Shown: positions 40,719 to 51,929 of the stretch, piece after piece
How positions within the stretch are numbered: the stretch's first letter is position 1
How the letters are laid out: the number at the start of each line of letters is the position of its first letter
DNA from: Pollenia angustigena
Lineage: Eukaryota; Arthropoda; Insecta; Diptera; Polleniidae
DNA length: 64,000 bases
Direction of reading: 5' to 3'
Assembly (NCBI GenBank): GCA_930367215.1
Contig: OV884059.1
Location: 18,810,945-18,874,944 of the forward strand
The notes under the pieces: model-generated
Seen by the model: the letters and a program-made list of their open reading frames with translations, nothing else
What the model was told of the DNA's origin: nothing
Database searches by the model: none
Made by a program: the position numbers and the translations under genes

Positions 40719-40954
40719 GAAGGAAGGAATTTTACAACATGACATTACTAAAATTTATTGATAGTTTTTATTCTTGGCTGAGCTGGGGATCGAACTCAGG
40801 TTGAAGTAACATGTTTCAGGAATCACCACATTCTTTCATCAGAATTTTTTTAGAACGTCAAAGAATTCTGATGAAAATTCGATCCCCAGCTCAGCCAAGA
40901 ATAAAAATTATCAATAAATTTTAATAAATTTCATGTTGTAAAATTCCTTCCTTC
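40719..40954. repeat. Long inverted repeat with tRNA-like arms
   Basis: Two arms of about 85 bp (outer GAAGGAAGGAATTTTACAAC, inner TTGGCTGAGCTGGGGATCGA) are inverted around a centre at about 40830. The right arm contains TTCGATCCCCAGCTCAGCCA, a tRNA T-arm-like (B box) sequence. It could be two head-to-head tRNA-derived SINE ends or a foldback element. Confidence 0.7.
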
Positions 40955-41036
40955 CTTCTTCACCAACATTTCGAAATTTTTGTTTGTTAAAAATTCATAT
41001 ATCCGCATATATGGGCACTAATGGGACTTTTTCTTC

Positions 41037-41372
41037 AATATATTTCTAGTCTGTTATAAAACATTTTGTATGGGAGCCTCCTTAAAGAATGTAGACAGCG
41101 GGTAGGTATGTTAGGAATAAATAAAATAAAGAGGGGCTTGTCATACAATTGACCCATCTAGAGGCATCCAAGGCGTTGAAGAGGTCAAATAATTTCAACC
41201 ATACAAATATGGCGCCTAAATAAAATTAAAACTCCCTCGACAGATCAAATGTATGACCAACCCCACTTTTTACATCCTTATCATCTGTTTCTAACATACC
41301 CACCTGCTATCTCCATTCCTTAATTAGGCTCCCATACAAAATGCTCAATACATACTAGAAATATATTGTCCA
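41037..41372. repeat. Inverted repeat with TTTTGTATGGGAGCC arms
   Basis: Left ATATATTTCTAGT...CATTTTGTATGGGAGCC and right GGCTCCCATACAAAATG...ACTAGAAATATATT are inverted. A further GGCTCCCATACAAAT lies at 41500. Structure suggests a MITE; the duplication was not resolved. Confidence 0.55.
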
Positions 41373-41374
41373 AA

Positions 41375-41989
41375 AAGCCAGATAACTGCCAAGGAGTCGC
41401 CCCTAGGTGGATATAATGTATGACCAACCTCAACTAGTTTTTTGTCCTTAACATTTTCTCGAGAAATAATTTCCCTTTGTATACACTTCTTAGGAGGGCT
41501 CCCATACAAATAATGCGTAAAATCAAAAGTTGTTAAGATATTTTTATCATTTTTGGCTTGTTTTGTTTGCAACTTCTTTTTTTATATGTGCGGAAGATAT
41601 TAGAAGCATAGCTGCATCTTCCAATTTTTCATGAGTTTTTAACAAAAAAAAGTTTCGAAATGTTGCTACAAAATTATTTTATTAATGCCAAAAAAGAACA
41701 ATATATGTTTCTAATACTACTGCGCATATTAGTAAATTGTTTAACTTGGCTTAGAGGTTATTTTATTTCGGAATTTCATTTTTTTAAGTTATATCAATTC
41801 TGTGGTTTTCATGGGCAAACGCGTATGTCTATTTTTTCGATTTTGAAATGTTGATGCCATATTGCATAATTTTAAGCGCTCTTTACATTTTTATAAAAAG
41901 TTTTAAAAACAGATAGACCCATTCCGATGTTTTAACTCAATAACAAAGTTCAAAAGGTGCAATATCTAACCCATTGTTTGATCTATAAT
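41375..41989. other. Gene-free stretch
   Basis: Contains a third copy of the GGGCTCCCATACAAA motif and frames without domains on both strands. Confidence 0.35.
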
Positions 41990-42265
41990 GGTTTTTTCTG
42001 GCTCTCCTGAAAAATTTTATTTTAAGACATACGCGGTTGCCCTTTTCATTTATGTGTATTTGTGTTTAATTGAATGCGAAAAGTAGATTTACTTTCTACT
42101 TTTGTAAGCGTCGCAAGCTGATTTTGACAAATAAAATTTTATTTTTTACTTGTAGTGATGCTGCATAAAAAGCGTTGCACGAAACTTGAAACGTAGAACG
42201 CAAGTAAGGTATAAAAAACATCCAATAAGTAGAGGCGAAAACGCGTGGCGTGGACCTCCTGAATT
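41990..42265. mobile_element. MITE with GGTCCAYACC termini, copy 2
   Basis: Reverse-oriented relative of 6110-6419: TACTTTCTACTTTTGTAAGC, GCAAGCTGATTTTGACAAAT, ACTTGAAACGTAGAACGCAA and the end AACGCGTGGCGTGGACC. The left terminus is unclear. Confidence 0.6.
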
Positions 42266-42765
42266 TTCCTATCGCAGCTTACGACGGACCTACAACAAAA
42301 TTATATCAAATCGTCAGCTAAAATGCAAGATAGAGATAGAAATAGAGGGAAATGTATGCTTCTCCGTAGCTATCTGACAGATTCTAATAAGATTTAAAAT
42401 ATAACGAAATCTGCAGTTATATGGAAACATTAGCTATGCATTTTTATACCCTTAATTTTTTTTTAAATAGGACGACCATGATGATGGGTAGGGAGCAATT
42501 TTTGCTTCTCCGAAACATTCTAACAGATTAAAATGAAATTTTAAACAAACGTTCCTATTTAGATAGACACATAAGCTATTAATTTTTTCAGAAATGGGAC
42601 CGCTGGTAAACACATAAAAAATTCAAAATTTATTAAACACAGCACACAGCGGGAAATTTGTGTCAATTGTTCAGTCTGTTGGGATTTGTGAAAATAGATC
42701 AAGTACAAAAAGAAGCAACTTATGACAAGTGAAAAGAGAACCAATCATAACTCACAATATTCTGT

Positions 42766-45300
42766 ACGTAAAATTAACTGAAATTGTAATATAAAATAAC
42801 TGAAAATTCAGTTAAAAATCGGTCTACTTATTTTTCATTTATTTTTAACGCAAAGTTCATTTAATTTTTACTGTCAAAAATTCAACTCCATGTTCCGTTA
42901 AAACAAATGAATTTAACGTTATTTTATATAAATTAACTATCAAAGAATAATATACATATTCCATAAAAAACAAGTTAGAGCGCTATATTCGGCTGTGCCG
43001 AATCTTTGATACCCTCCACCGACACTTCGAATGTTTTAGGACTAATATCTGTATGATGTCTATTTATTATTATAATCTTTGTAAAAACAGACATCTGCAT
43101 TAAAATTTGTTGCGGTTTATACCTATATAAAATTATTGATCGACAATCAGAATCAATTTTAAAAAGTTTGAGTAGAATATCAGTTTAAGATGAACTTAAA
43201 TGATTTTCAAGAGAACAAATTATATAAAAGCCATGGTAAGCTATGAACCAATCATCCCAAATTCTGAGAACGATTTCTGGTATTAAAAAACATAAATTTC
43301 AATACATCGGTGTAATTAGTTTAAGCGTTCGCAGTAAATTTCAGAAGGCTGCTAAAATGGAATCTAAGGAAAATTATGGACCGTATATCACAAAATTGCA
43401 TAACATTTTTTCTGGCCATATGAAGCTAAACTGGAAGAAAGTTTACCGCGTATTTAATTAGTTTACCAGAGTGGGCTTTATATGAGGCCTATGGTAAGTT
43501 ATGCACCGATCTTCACCAAATTTCACAGTGTCATTTCTAGTTCTATAAAACTGTGATGTATAAAATTTTGTTATGATAGCGTTATTTTTTACGTTTTTAG
43601 GCGTACTAAGCTGTTTTCCAGGAGTAAGGTTTATATGGGGCCTAGGGTAAATTACGAACTGATCTTCACGAAATTTCACAGTCTAATTTCTTGTCCTGTA
43701 AAACTTATATGTTCCAAATTTTGTTATGATAGCATTATTTTTTACGTATTTAGGTTTACTAAGCTGTTTTCCGGGAGAAAGGTTTATATGGGGCCTATGG
43801 TAAATGATGGCCCGTTCTTCACAAAATTTTAAAGTCTTATTTCTCGTTCAAAAAAACTGTGATGTACCAAATTTTGTTATGATAGCATTCTTTTTAACGT
43901 TTTTAGGCGTACTAAGCTGTTTTCCGGGAGTAAGGTTTATATGGGGCCTATGGTAAATTATGGACCGATCTTCACGAAATTTCACGGTCTTATTTTTAGT
44001 TCTAAAAAATTTTGATGTACCAAATTTTGTTATGATAGCATTATTTTTTACGGATTTAGGCGTACTAAACTGTTTTCTGGAAGTAGGTTTTATATGGGGC
44101 CTATGGTAAATTATGGACCGATCTTCACGAAACTTAATAGTTTTATTTCTAGTCCTATTTAACTGTGACGTGACAAAATTTGTTATGATAGCATTGTTAG
44201 TTAGGGTTTTAGGCTTACTATACTGTTTTCCGGGAGTAGGGCTTATATGGGGCCTAGGGTAAATCATGGACGGATCTTCAACAAATTTTACAGCGGGATT
44301 TCCAGTTAAATAAAACGAACTGTTGCGAAATCTTATATGAGTCTGCGCATTTTTCCACCATTTATGTTAGTTTTTGTAACAAAATTATCAATTTTTTTTT
44401 GGTGGTGGTTCCACATTTTGATTCATAGCTCAGATCCTATTGAACCGATTTTGCTGGATTTCAATCCCAAACTGCTTAGGATAACTACAAGCAATTTGGC
44501 ACCAAGTTTGTTTATTTCTTTTGAGTTTTTCGAAAGTGAGCGTGTTTTCAACAGACGGACAGACGGACATGGCTAAATCGACTTAAAATTACTCAAGGAC
44601 CCAGAATATATATACTTTATAGGGTCTGAGATGAATAATAAAAAAGTTTCACACGGAATGACAAACTTAATATACCCTCTTCACAACTAATTGTGGTGGA
44701 GGGTATAAAAAGAATATTCAGTCATTTTATATAAAATAACTATCAAAAAAATAACTGAATATTCCGTAAAAACAAAGAAATATTCAGTTATTTTATTAAA
44801 TTCAGTAATTTTCAATAACTCTACAAGACACCTGTCCGCTTGTTTTTCTAATGAACGAGAGAGGGAAAATAATGTTATTTACTTACCCTGTTACACACGT
44901 TTGCTTTACTTTTGTTGTACTGACCACGTTGTTTACAGAAGAACTCTTATTTATGAGACACCAGCATCATGACTTTTAAAATTTGATGTATTTAACTAAA
45001 TTATTTTAACAAATAGAAAATGGGAATTGCTTAAACCAAACAAGCGATTCGTTTTTTATAGATAAGTAAAAATTTAGTTTTGGTAGTTAAATTATATAAA
45101 ATAACTGAATGTTCATTTGTTTTTACGGAATATGTAGGTAATTTTTTTACAGTTATTTTATATAAAATAACTGAATATTCATTTGTTTTTACGGAATTCG
45201 CGGTTGAATTTTTGACAGTAAAACTCAAATGAACTTTTTCGTTACTTAAAATTACATTTTCATTTAATTGTACGTAAACAAGAATTTAACTTAATCAACG
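42766..45300. mobile_element. AT-rich element with TATAAAATAACTGAA iterations, split by a HINE-like repeat
   Basis: Sequence left of 42960 (AATATAAAATAACTGAAAAT, ACTGTCAAAAATTCAACTCC, GTTAAAACAAATGAAT) is inverted relative to 45080-45260 (ATTCATTTGTTTTTACGGAA, GTTGAATTTTTGACAGTAAA). The motif ATATAAAATAACTGAA occurs at least five times. The family I repeat 42971-44711 lies inside. Outer ends and duplication are approximate. Confidence 0.5.
42971..44711 (+). mobile_element. HINE-like element, family I, copy 5, with expanded internal tandem
   Basis: Leader CAAGTTAGAGCGCTATATTC, hairpin ATTCGGCTGTGCCGAAT, ATACCCTCCACC; end TAATTGTGGTGGAGGGTATA. Positions about 43450-44310 hold five to six tandem units of about 153 bp (starts near 43593, 43746, 43899, 44052, 44204). 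The 3' part has the (GACGGACA)n tandem at 44552-44568. The minus-strand frames of 73 and 139 codons are tandem units in frame, not genes. Confidence 0.82.
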
Positions 45301-45929
45301 GACAATATTAACTGCAACTGAAAATCCGTATTAATATGCACTTAGTTTTTTGAATAACTGTTAGAATCAGTTAAAAATAAATTTTCTTGGATTTTCAAAT
45401 GTTTATTTATTTAAAAATGACCGAACGGAATATTTCTTAAATAAACTACAGTCCGTTACTGTAATAATATTGTGACTGTATGATTGTTTGGTTTTTTAAA
45501 GTATTTTTTTAAGTAAATATCATTGTTTGTATTTGTTTTTTTTTTAGAAAATGTTAGTTCGGAATTGAAGAAAACATATTTGTGTGTTGATGGAATGTGT
45601 ATTTTGATAGTTTTATGGCCTTTCAGATACAGACAACTCCCGTACCGTTCATGAAAACAAAAATGGTTTCATTCCGAAACATTTTTTCGTCATTTTCTGA
45701 AGCACCAAAATACGGAATGAATTCCGTTTCCGAACGGAATTGTACTCTGTGACATGGCTGATAATTTATAATACGCGATTAATTTTACGTTCTAGTATTT
45801 TCTAGTCAAAAACCTTTGATTGGTCGTATTTTATTCCCTGTTCTGTGTTTGTACCCTAGAGGAACGCGAACTGACACCAAAGTAGTCTCCTGATAGGTCT
45901 TTGGTGGTTATTTGAATTAGAGAACTGCA
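44712..45929. other. Gene-free AT-rich stretch
   Basis: Right part of the split AT-rich element and further AT-rich DNA. A frame at 45031-45228 is the iterated AACTGAATATTCATTTG motif read as protein. Confidence 0.4.
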
Positions 45930-46560
45930 AAATCACTATTTTTCTTGATTTATTTATACGCTCAAATTTACATTCACTCTTTGCCTTCAAAACAAAGTCC
46001 AACGTTGGTAATTTTTACATCGTTTCGTACACATTTGATTTTTGCATGTGTGCGTTTTTTATGAAAGTGCTTTGTTGCGCACGCAATATAACTTATTTGT
46101 GTAAAGTCAAAAGGCACACATTCTTATACTTTTGCATTCAAGTAGTCATTGTCCACTCGATCAGACGCTTTGTTAACATTAACAACAATAACAACAATAA
46201 ACCACTCGACGAGACTCTTTGTTACCATTAACAACAATAAATACAGGAATACATTGTACATACAGAACTACTGTACTTTTTAAGATGATAAAAAAAAGTC
46301 TTCTGTTTCTATGGAAATTGTTTGTACCTATGTACATATGTGCGTTTACATGAGTAATAATTGCTTGATTTCTGGCTTTTTTGTTTGTATTTTTTTTCTT
46401 TGCCAAAACAATCATTGTCGGACCAAACACACAAACATCTTAATTGACAAACGAAGCTAAACGATGGAATAAATAACAAAGCACGATGTGCATTATTTGA
46501 ATGACTGCAAACCAGCAGCGAATGTTTGCGGTTGCGCAAGTTTGATTGATTTGATATGAA
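45930..46560. repeat. Dispersed repeat, inverted partner of 59930-60440
   Basis: Blocks such as AAATGACTGCAAACCAGCAGCGAA-type sequence (near 46500), AACAATCATTGTCG and AAGGCACACATTC recur inverted in the second place. It also holds an AACAACAATAA run near 46180. Class unknown. Confidence 0.6.
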
Positions 46561-46933
46561 TAAGACCTATCACTTTTACATGGGGTTGTCATTGGAGGGG
46601 GTCAGTTGACACAATTTGAACAGTCACACATCTATTCTCAATGATCCTATTTGGTGTTACTTAAGGTCAGTTTACACGGTAATACAATCTATTACGACTT
46701 AAAAAGAAAAAAATTAAAGTCTGTTGTGAGTATATTTCATGTTCACACGGATGGTATAAGTAAAATCCAAAATAATAACAAAAAAGCAGATGGTTGCAGT
46801 TTTACAATTTGAAAATTTCCTGAGTTGATTTTTGTTGTTTTTGTAATTGTATAAAAATGTTACCAACTTCAATATATGCAGTTAAAATACACCTCTGGTG
46901 TGATGAGAACACATAAGCTTCTTAAATGGTTTA
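46561..46933. other. Left flank of the Harbinger element
   Basis: Contains TTAAGGTCAGTTTACACGG at 46671, which looks like the start of another TTA-flanked MITE related to the AGGCTAG family, but no right end was found. Confidence 0.35.
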
Positions 46934-47168
46934 ATGTGGAAGTACATAACACGCGCTAGTTCGTCGACGAGTATCGTGCGTTTAAAAACTTTAGCGCGTA
47001 AAAAATTGCAAGTTACACAACACGCGTTATAAAAGCCTTTTCTGTCAGCTGTTTTTTCTTTGTTTACTTATTTTTACATTAACTGCCTATTTTTAATTTT
47101 GTTTTTGTTTTATATGTTATTTGTGAGAACGTAAACGTTCGAGTGACATCGTGAAATAGGCAGTAAAA

Positions 47169-47810
47169 ATGGATTTGGAAACATATAAAGATTTTTTTGG
47201 ATTTTGTTGAATTCGTTCCATTTGTTTGGAACACATTCTATATTTCTAGTTCGCTTTTAAATAAAAGAAGATTTTGTGTGCGGGAAATGTTTTTGGAAAG
47301 AGATTGTGCAGGTTTTTTTGCTACAACTTTTCAAAAACTAAAAAGTGATCCGGAGCAATTTTTCATAGCTACTAGAATGCAACCAGCCGTGTTTGAAGAG
47401 CTTTATAGTGCATTAGGAGAAAATTTGGAAAAAATTCTACACGAGCAATTCCCCCAGACTGCCGATCGTTTTTAACGTTAGTGTAAGTATATTATGGAGT
47501 GCAAAAGAGAGACTAACAAATAAAAAATTAGTTTCTTAGCTCATGGCCCAAGTAGACAGTACCTATCTTTGACGTTCAGAATGTCCGTATTGGTCATACG
47601 AAATATAGTTCTGGAGACTTGCCAAATAATATGGGATAAGCTTTTTCCAATGTATATGCCTACGCCAAATGAAAACAAATGGAATGAAGTTGCGAACAAT
47701 TTTCTTTCTACATGGAATCTGGCTAATTGTGTAGGCGCTATCGATGGGAAACACATTGCGATTACATGTCCACCTACTTCGGGATCGCAATTTTATAACT
47801 ATAAGGAGAG
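47169..47810 (+). pseudogene. HARBI1-type (DDE_Tnp_4) transposase, broken
   Basis: The start MDLETYKDFF is followed by a frameshift at the T run near 47192, then KRRFCVREMFLERDCAGF and PEQFFIATRMQPAVFEELY (typical Harbinger N-terminus). After a second disrupted stretch (47475-47540) the frame resumes with YLSLTFRMSVLVIRNIVLET, IIWDKLFP, and CVGAIDGKHIAITCPPTSGS, where the Asp of GAIDGKH is the first catalytic residue. The frame is cut at FYNYK by the HINE-like repeat at 47806. Remaining catalytic residues are absent. Confidence 0.87.
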
Positions 47811-48898
47811 TGCTATATTCGGCTGTTCCGAATCTTATATACCCTTCACCATTGTGCGAGCAGAATACAGAGCAGCTAGACAAAAACTTAATAATTTTTA
47901 CATGCACAAACTTATTTATTAACAATACTAACAACTTCATTATAAATTAAATTTAAAAAGCAAAAATTTGAAAATGAAATATGGCCGGGTTTAAGGCTCA
48001 CAACTTAAGATAACAGGATTTGAACTTCCCTTCTTATAACACAGCGTTTACATTTGCCAGTACTGGCAAGACAGTAAGCATATCGAGGGCTTATTTTCAA
48101 TACCCGCCATACACCAATTTTTGGAAAATGACTTTTTGATGGCAAATTGTTCACTGATGCCAGCTTTATCTCTGACAAAAATTTCAGAAAAAAAAATTAA
48201 TATAAGTTCTTTTTTTTTTAATATTTGTGATACCGCTATCAACCGCACCATTTTTGTTAATGCAATACCCGCCATACGCCACACATTGGTTGAAGTTCAT
48301 AGAACGAGCGGCAAAAAATAGAAGAAGTTGTTGAAGGATAATGAAACTTGGCACATAGGCATTTGTTTGAATCAAGAAAAAAATGGAAAAATCAAACTGA
48401 ATCGCCCATTTTTACGCCCACCTCCCATACAAAGTGAAAATTAAATTTTAACCTATGGCATTGTTTTTTGGCACATAGCATTTTGAAACACTCATAATCA
48501 TTTGTGTGAAATTTGATTTCTGCCTTGATTTCTAATACATCAACTCAATTTTCACAAAAAATAAATATTATAATTGTAAAATGGGCTCCTGAAAATATAT
48601 ACCTGATCACGCCCACCTCCCATAGAAAAAACATGAATACGTAATTCAAGCATAGTCTTTTAATAATTTTTTAACATCATTATCGGGTTGCAGAACTGTT
48701 AAATTAACAGTTAAATTATATGCATTTGCATACTGCTCAGTTACCAATCCAGCCTAGTAAATGGAAACATCTTCAAGATTTGAAGCCGGTTATACCACTA
48801 GAATATCATTACTTTTATGATAATTTAGTTCAGATGGAGTCAAAGTAATAAGGAGCAATGTGACAATGTCCAATTTGAATTACCTTTTTTAATTATTA

Positions 48899-49099
48899 GG
48901 CCTGTTCTGCAAATCACTTTTACTCAAATCACGTGATTTCAAATCACATGTGCCTACTAAAATCACAATTGGTGTGATCTTCAATTGCCGAAAGGACACC
49001 GAGAAGCACAAAAACGGTATGACTTTTAGAACACCACAAAATCACACGTGTGATTTCAAAAACACGTGATTTGAAATCACGTGATTTTCAGAACAGGCC
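48899..49099. mobile_element. MITE with GGCCTGTTCTG termini
   Basis: Ends GGCCTGTTCTGCAAATCAC and GTGATTTTCAGAACAGGCC are inverted. Inside, AAATCACGTGATTT-like palindromes recur four times. No duplication resolved. Nested in 48040-51068. Confidence 0.75.
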
Positions 49100-49132
49100 C
49101 GTATGTTTATTTTTTTGTTATTGTTTTGTTAT

Positions 49133-50601
49133 TAGAGTTTTTTTTTCCCGGAGTTTTTCGATTCCCGGGAAAACGGGAAATTTTTTTGAATTTCCCGGGA
49201 TCCCGGGATCCCGCTCCATATAAATAATACACAGTAAATTTGTTTTTAAATAATGAAAAAACACTTTTATAAAAAAACGTAAGGTTACTTGTTTACAAAG
49301 TAAGTAAAAGAAATCCTTAAATACTACAAAATTAAATGAAGATTAAAAGAGGAACTTGAATGATTATTACCTTACGGTTTTATATGTAAATTTCGTATTA
49401 TTATTATGCTCTAGATACAAGATAAAAAATTAAGATAAACATAACAATTTAATTCATAAAACAATAATAAAAACAAATACAAATTGAGGTACTCAAGATA
49501 TGAGATCAAAAAGTTAATTCATAAAATAGATAAAATATTTTTAATAAATATATTAACATTTTTTAACAGCTTAGGAAATAACTTTCTGACACACTCAAAG
49601 CGCTTTGTAAGTCGTCAAAAAGTATATTGATTATTTTATTTACTAATTACCATGTTTCCGAAAAATTTCGTTCATTTTTTTACCGAGGTTGGATAAATAG
49701 TTAAAAGTGCACCGTTGTAGAAGGCTTTTGATTCACAATAAGAAGCATTTTTTTATAAACAACGTCTATATCAGTCACATGTATGTCAAGGTTCATGCAA
49801 AAAATAGCATCAACCTCTTACAAACCTTTTCATTTCATTAGGTCTATCTGTAATATTTAGGACAATGTGTTTTTCAAATTGTATGTTGTAGTATCTTACA
49901 CGAGCTTCCAAATTTGTTTTTATTTCGGTTTCCCCGCACTTCAAGGGTATATAAACCAACACAAATTGAAAAAAATTGTGTTTATCACCTAATAAACATA
50001 TTGCTCCTTCATTGCAACATAGTCATATCTCAAAAAATCAAAAATTGTAAGTTATTTAAGCAAAGTGTTCCTTCATGCCTTCTCGTATTTTATCTCAAAC
50101 TGAACCGAAGTTATAGCAAAATATATCTTTAAATCGGTACATTTTGAAAACTTTAATCGCATTTTGCCAAGTTCATTTGTTTTTTTAGATATGACTATGT
50201 TGCAATAAAGGAGCTATATGTTAAGGTATCTGCTATTTTTAAGACTTGTCCATGGACAATTAAACTTTACTACCTGCATCTTATTTTGAATTAATGTTCT
50301 TTATTAACTTTTCACTTCACTAAATTTATTAATTATCAACTGCTGCAATGCCTATTCTGCTTTAAGTTGATTTATTGCATCAGGAGACATTGATTTACGT
50401 ATGTACTCACTTCTTGTAATTGATCTAATCGACAACCCATCCACAGATGCTTATTTTAAGAGAATAGAAAACTAAATTTCAAAGTATAAATAGCTGTTTT
50501 CTTAAACTATGAGGAATTTTTTATTTCCCGGGATCCCGCATGAAAAATCCCGGGAAAGCGGGAAATATAATTATTGACGGGAAATCCCGGGAAAAAACCC
50601 A
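49133..50601. mobile_element. hAT-like element with CCCGGGA-rich subterminal arrays
   Basis: Perfect 8-bp duplications TTTGTTAT at 49125-49132 and 50602-50609 (fits nTnnnnAn). Left end TAGAGTTTTTTTTTCCCGG and right end CCGGGAAAAAACCCA are imperfect inverted repeats. Both subterminal regions (49147-49215, 50520-50598) are dense in TCCCGGGA and GCGGGA motifs, in an otherwise very AT-rich interior. Non-coding. Confidence 0.8.
49996..50221. mobile_element. Harbinger-type MITE with ACATATTGCTCC termini
   Basis: TAA on both sides (49993-49995, 50222-50224). Left ACATATTGCTCCTTCATTGC and right GCAATAAAGGAGCTATATGT are inverted, extending to AACATAGTCATATCT/AGATATGACTATGTT (about 37 bp arms). 226 bp, nested in 49133-50601. 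Confidence 0.85.
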
Positions 50602-51185
50602 TTTGTTATTGAATTCTTTTATGTTAGAAAAACGTTAAACAAATGCTTAATTTAATAAAATTATATATTAGAGCAAAAAAACATATTTTTATTACAGTGC
50701 AATTACCGCTATACGCCATAAAAATATTTGAAGATTTCAGTTGCAATACCCGACATCAACCATATCGCTACGAATAGAGTTAAAAGTTCTAATTTTTTTA
50801 TAAGGGTGACTTAGTAGTCATATTTTAAAAATATTATAGAAGAAAGATTAATTCATACCTTAAGAATTTTCGAAAGAAACAGTTTTTTCTCTCTCCTGAA
50901 AAATTGTATTTTGGCGGATGGCGGGTATTGAATATAAGCCGTCGATATACATATTAGTTGGCAAAACAATGCAAAAACAAAATAGCTGTAAAAGTGTTTA
51001 TGTATTAGTGAAAAAGTTGGAATGAATTGCTACTGTCTTGCCAGTACTGGCAAATGTAAACGCTATGTTAAGATCCAGAACATATATACTTCATAGGGTC
51101 TAACATAAATATTGTAGAACGAAATGACAAAGTTATATATGTGTACCCTTTAACATTCGGTGAAGGGTATAAAAAGTTCATAATC

Positions 51186-51320
51186 AGGGTTCTGTATCAC
51201 AAAACTGCAAGATACAAATCTACAAGTAAAATACATTTGAAACAAAAATTGTAAAATTGCTGCTTTTTGAACGTATTTTACGTGTAGATTTGTAACTTGT
51301 AGTTTTGAGAAACAGGGCCT
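51186..51320. mobile_element. Hairpin MITE with AAATCTACAAG arms
   Basis: Left AGGGTTCTGTATCACAAAAC and right GTTTTGAGAAACAGGGCCT, with GATACAAATCTACAAGTAAAA against TTTTACGTGTAGATTTGTA inside. No target duplication found. Confidence 0.65.
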
Positions 51321-51929
51321 TGCCATTCATAAATTTTATTAATTTGTAAATAATAAACAGGAAACGATTATTAAATTTAACAAACGAAAATTTTCATTGA
51401 AAATTTGTTGTTTGTTTTGTAAACATTAAAAAATATTTTTATGAATACGGTCATTACTTTTTAATAATTAAATTCATGAGATCAAAGTTGCTTTAAAAAA
51501 GTTTTAAACTTTTTTGTAAACCAGACACAACACAATATAATATAACATAAAACAAATTAACTTCATTTCCTAAACGTTTAATTCTTGACTTACTGCCTGT
51601 TTTTAGAAAATTGACACAAGTGAATGAGTGAGAAATTATATTAAAACCAAAAAAAAAAAATTTTGTGAATGAGTGAGAAATTAAATTAAAACCAAAAAAA
51701 AATTTTCGTGTTTTATTGTTGTTTTCAATAGCTGTGTTCATTTATTAAAAATTGTAAAAAATTTTGTAACAATTGTTGCAAGTAAATGTTAAAATTACAT
51801 GTTAAAAAAATTTTACTAGTAACAATTGCTACAAATGTTTAACAATTTTTAGTAAATGAATACAGCTGATATAATTTCTCACTAACTTACTTGTTTTATG
51901 CATTTAAGGTTTTTATCGACCTTTTCCTT
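51321..51929. other. Gene-free AT-rich stretch in the Harbinger nest
   Basis: The remainder of the Harbinger transposase was searched for here and not found. Two direct copies of GTGAATGAGTGAGAAATTA lie at about 51620 and 51665. Confidence 0.4.

Larger units (their letters stand above)
48040..51068. mobile_element. Harbinger-like 3-kb non-autonomous element
   Basis: TAA at 48037-48039 and 51069-51071; removing the insert and one TAA restores the family I HINE sequence. Long inverted termini: ACAGCGTTTACATTTGCCAG and CTGGCAAATGTAAACGCTAT, continuing TACTGGCAAGACAGTA and TTCAATACCCGCCAT. AATACCCGCCATA-like motifs recur subterminally on both sides. Inside are 48270-48700 (repeat shared with 6640) and elements at 48899 and 49133. 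Confidence 0.82.
47806..51174 (+). mobile_element. HINE-like element, family I, copy 6, split by a 3-kb insertion
   Basis: Left part (to 48039): AGAGTGCTATATTCGGCTGT and TATACCCTTCACCATTGTGC. Right part (from 51069): GATCCAGAACATATATACTT, AACGAAATGACAAAGTTATA, ACATTCGGTGAAGGGTATAA. Joined without the insert the parts parallel copy 4 (34357-35218), although the tRNA-like module and short tandem are lost. It inserted into the Harbinger transposase after its FYNYK codons. Confidence 0.78.
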
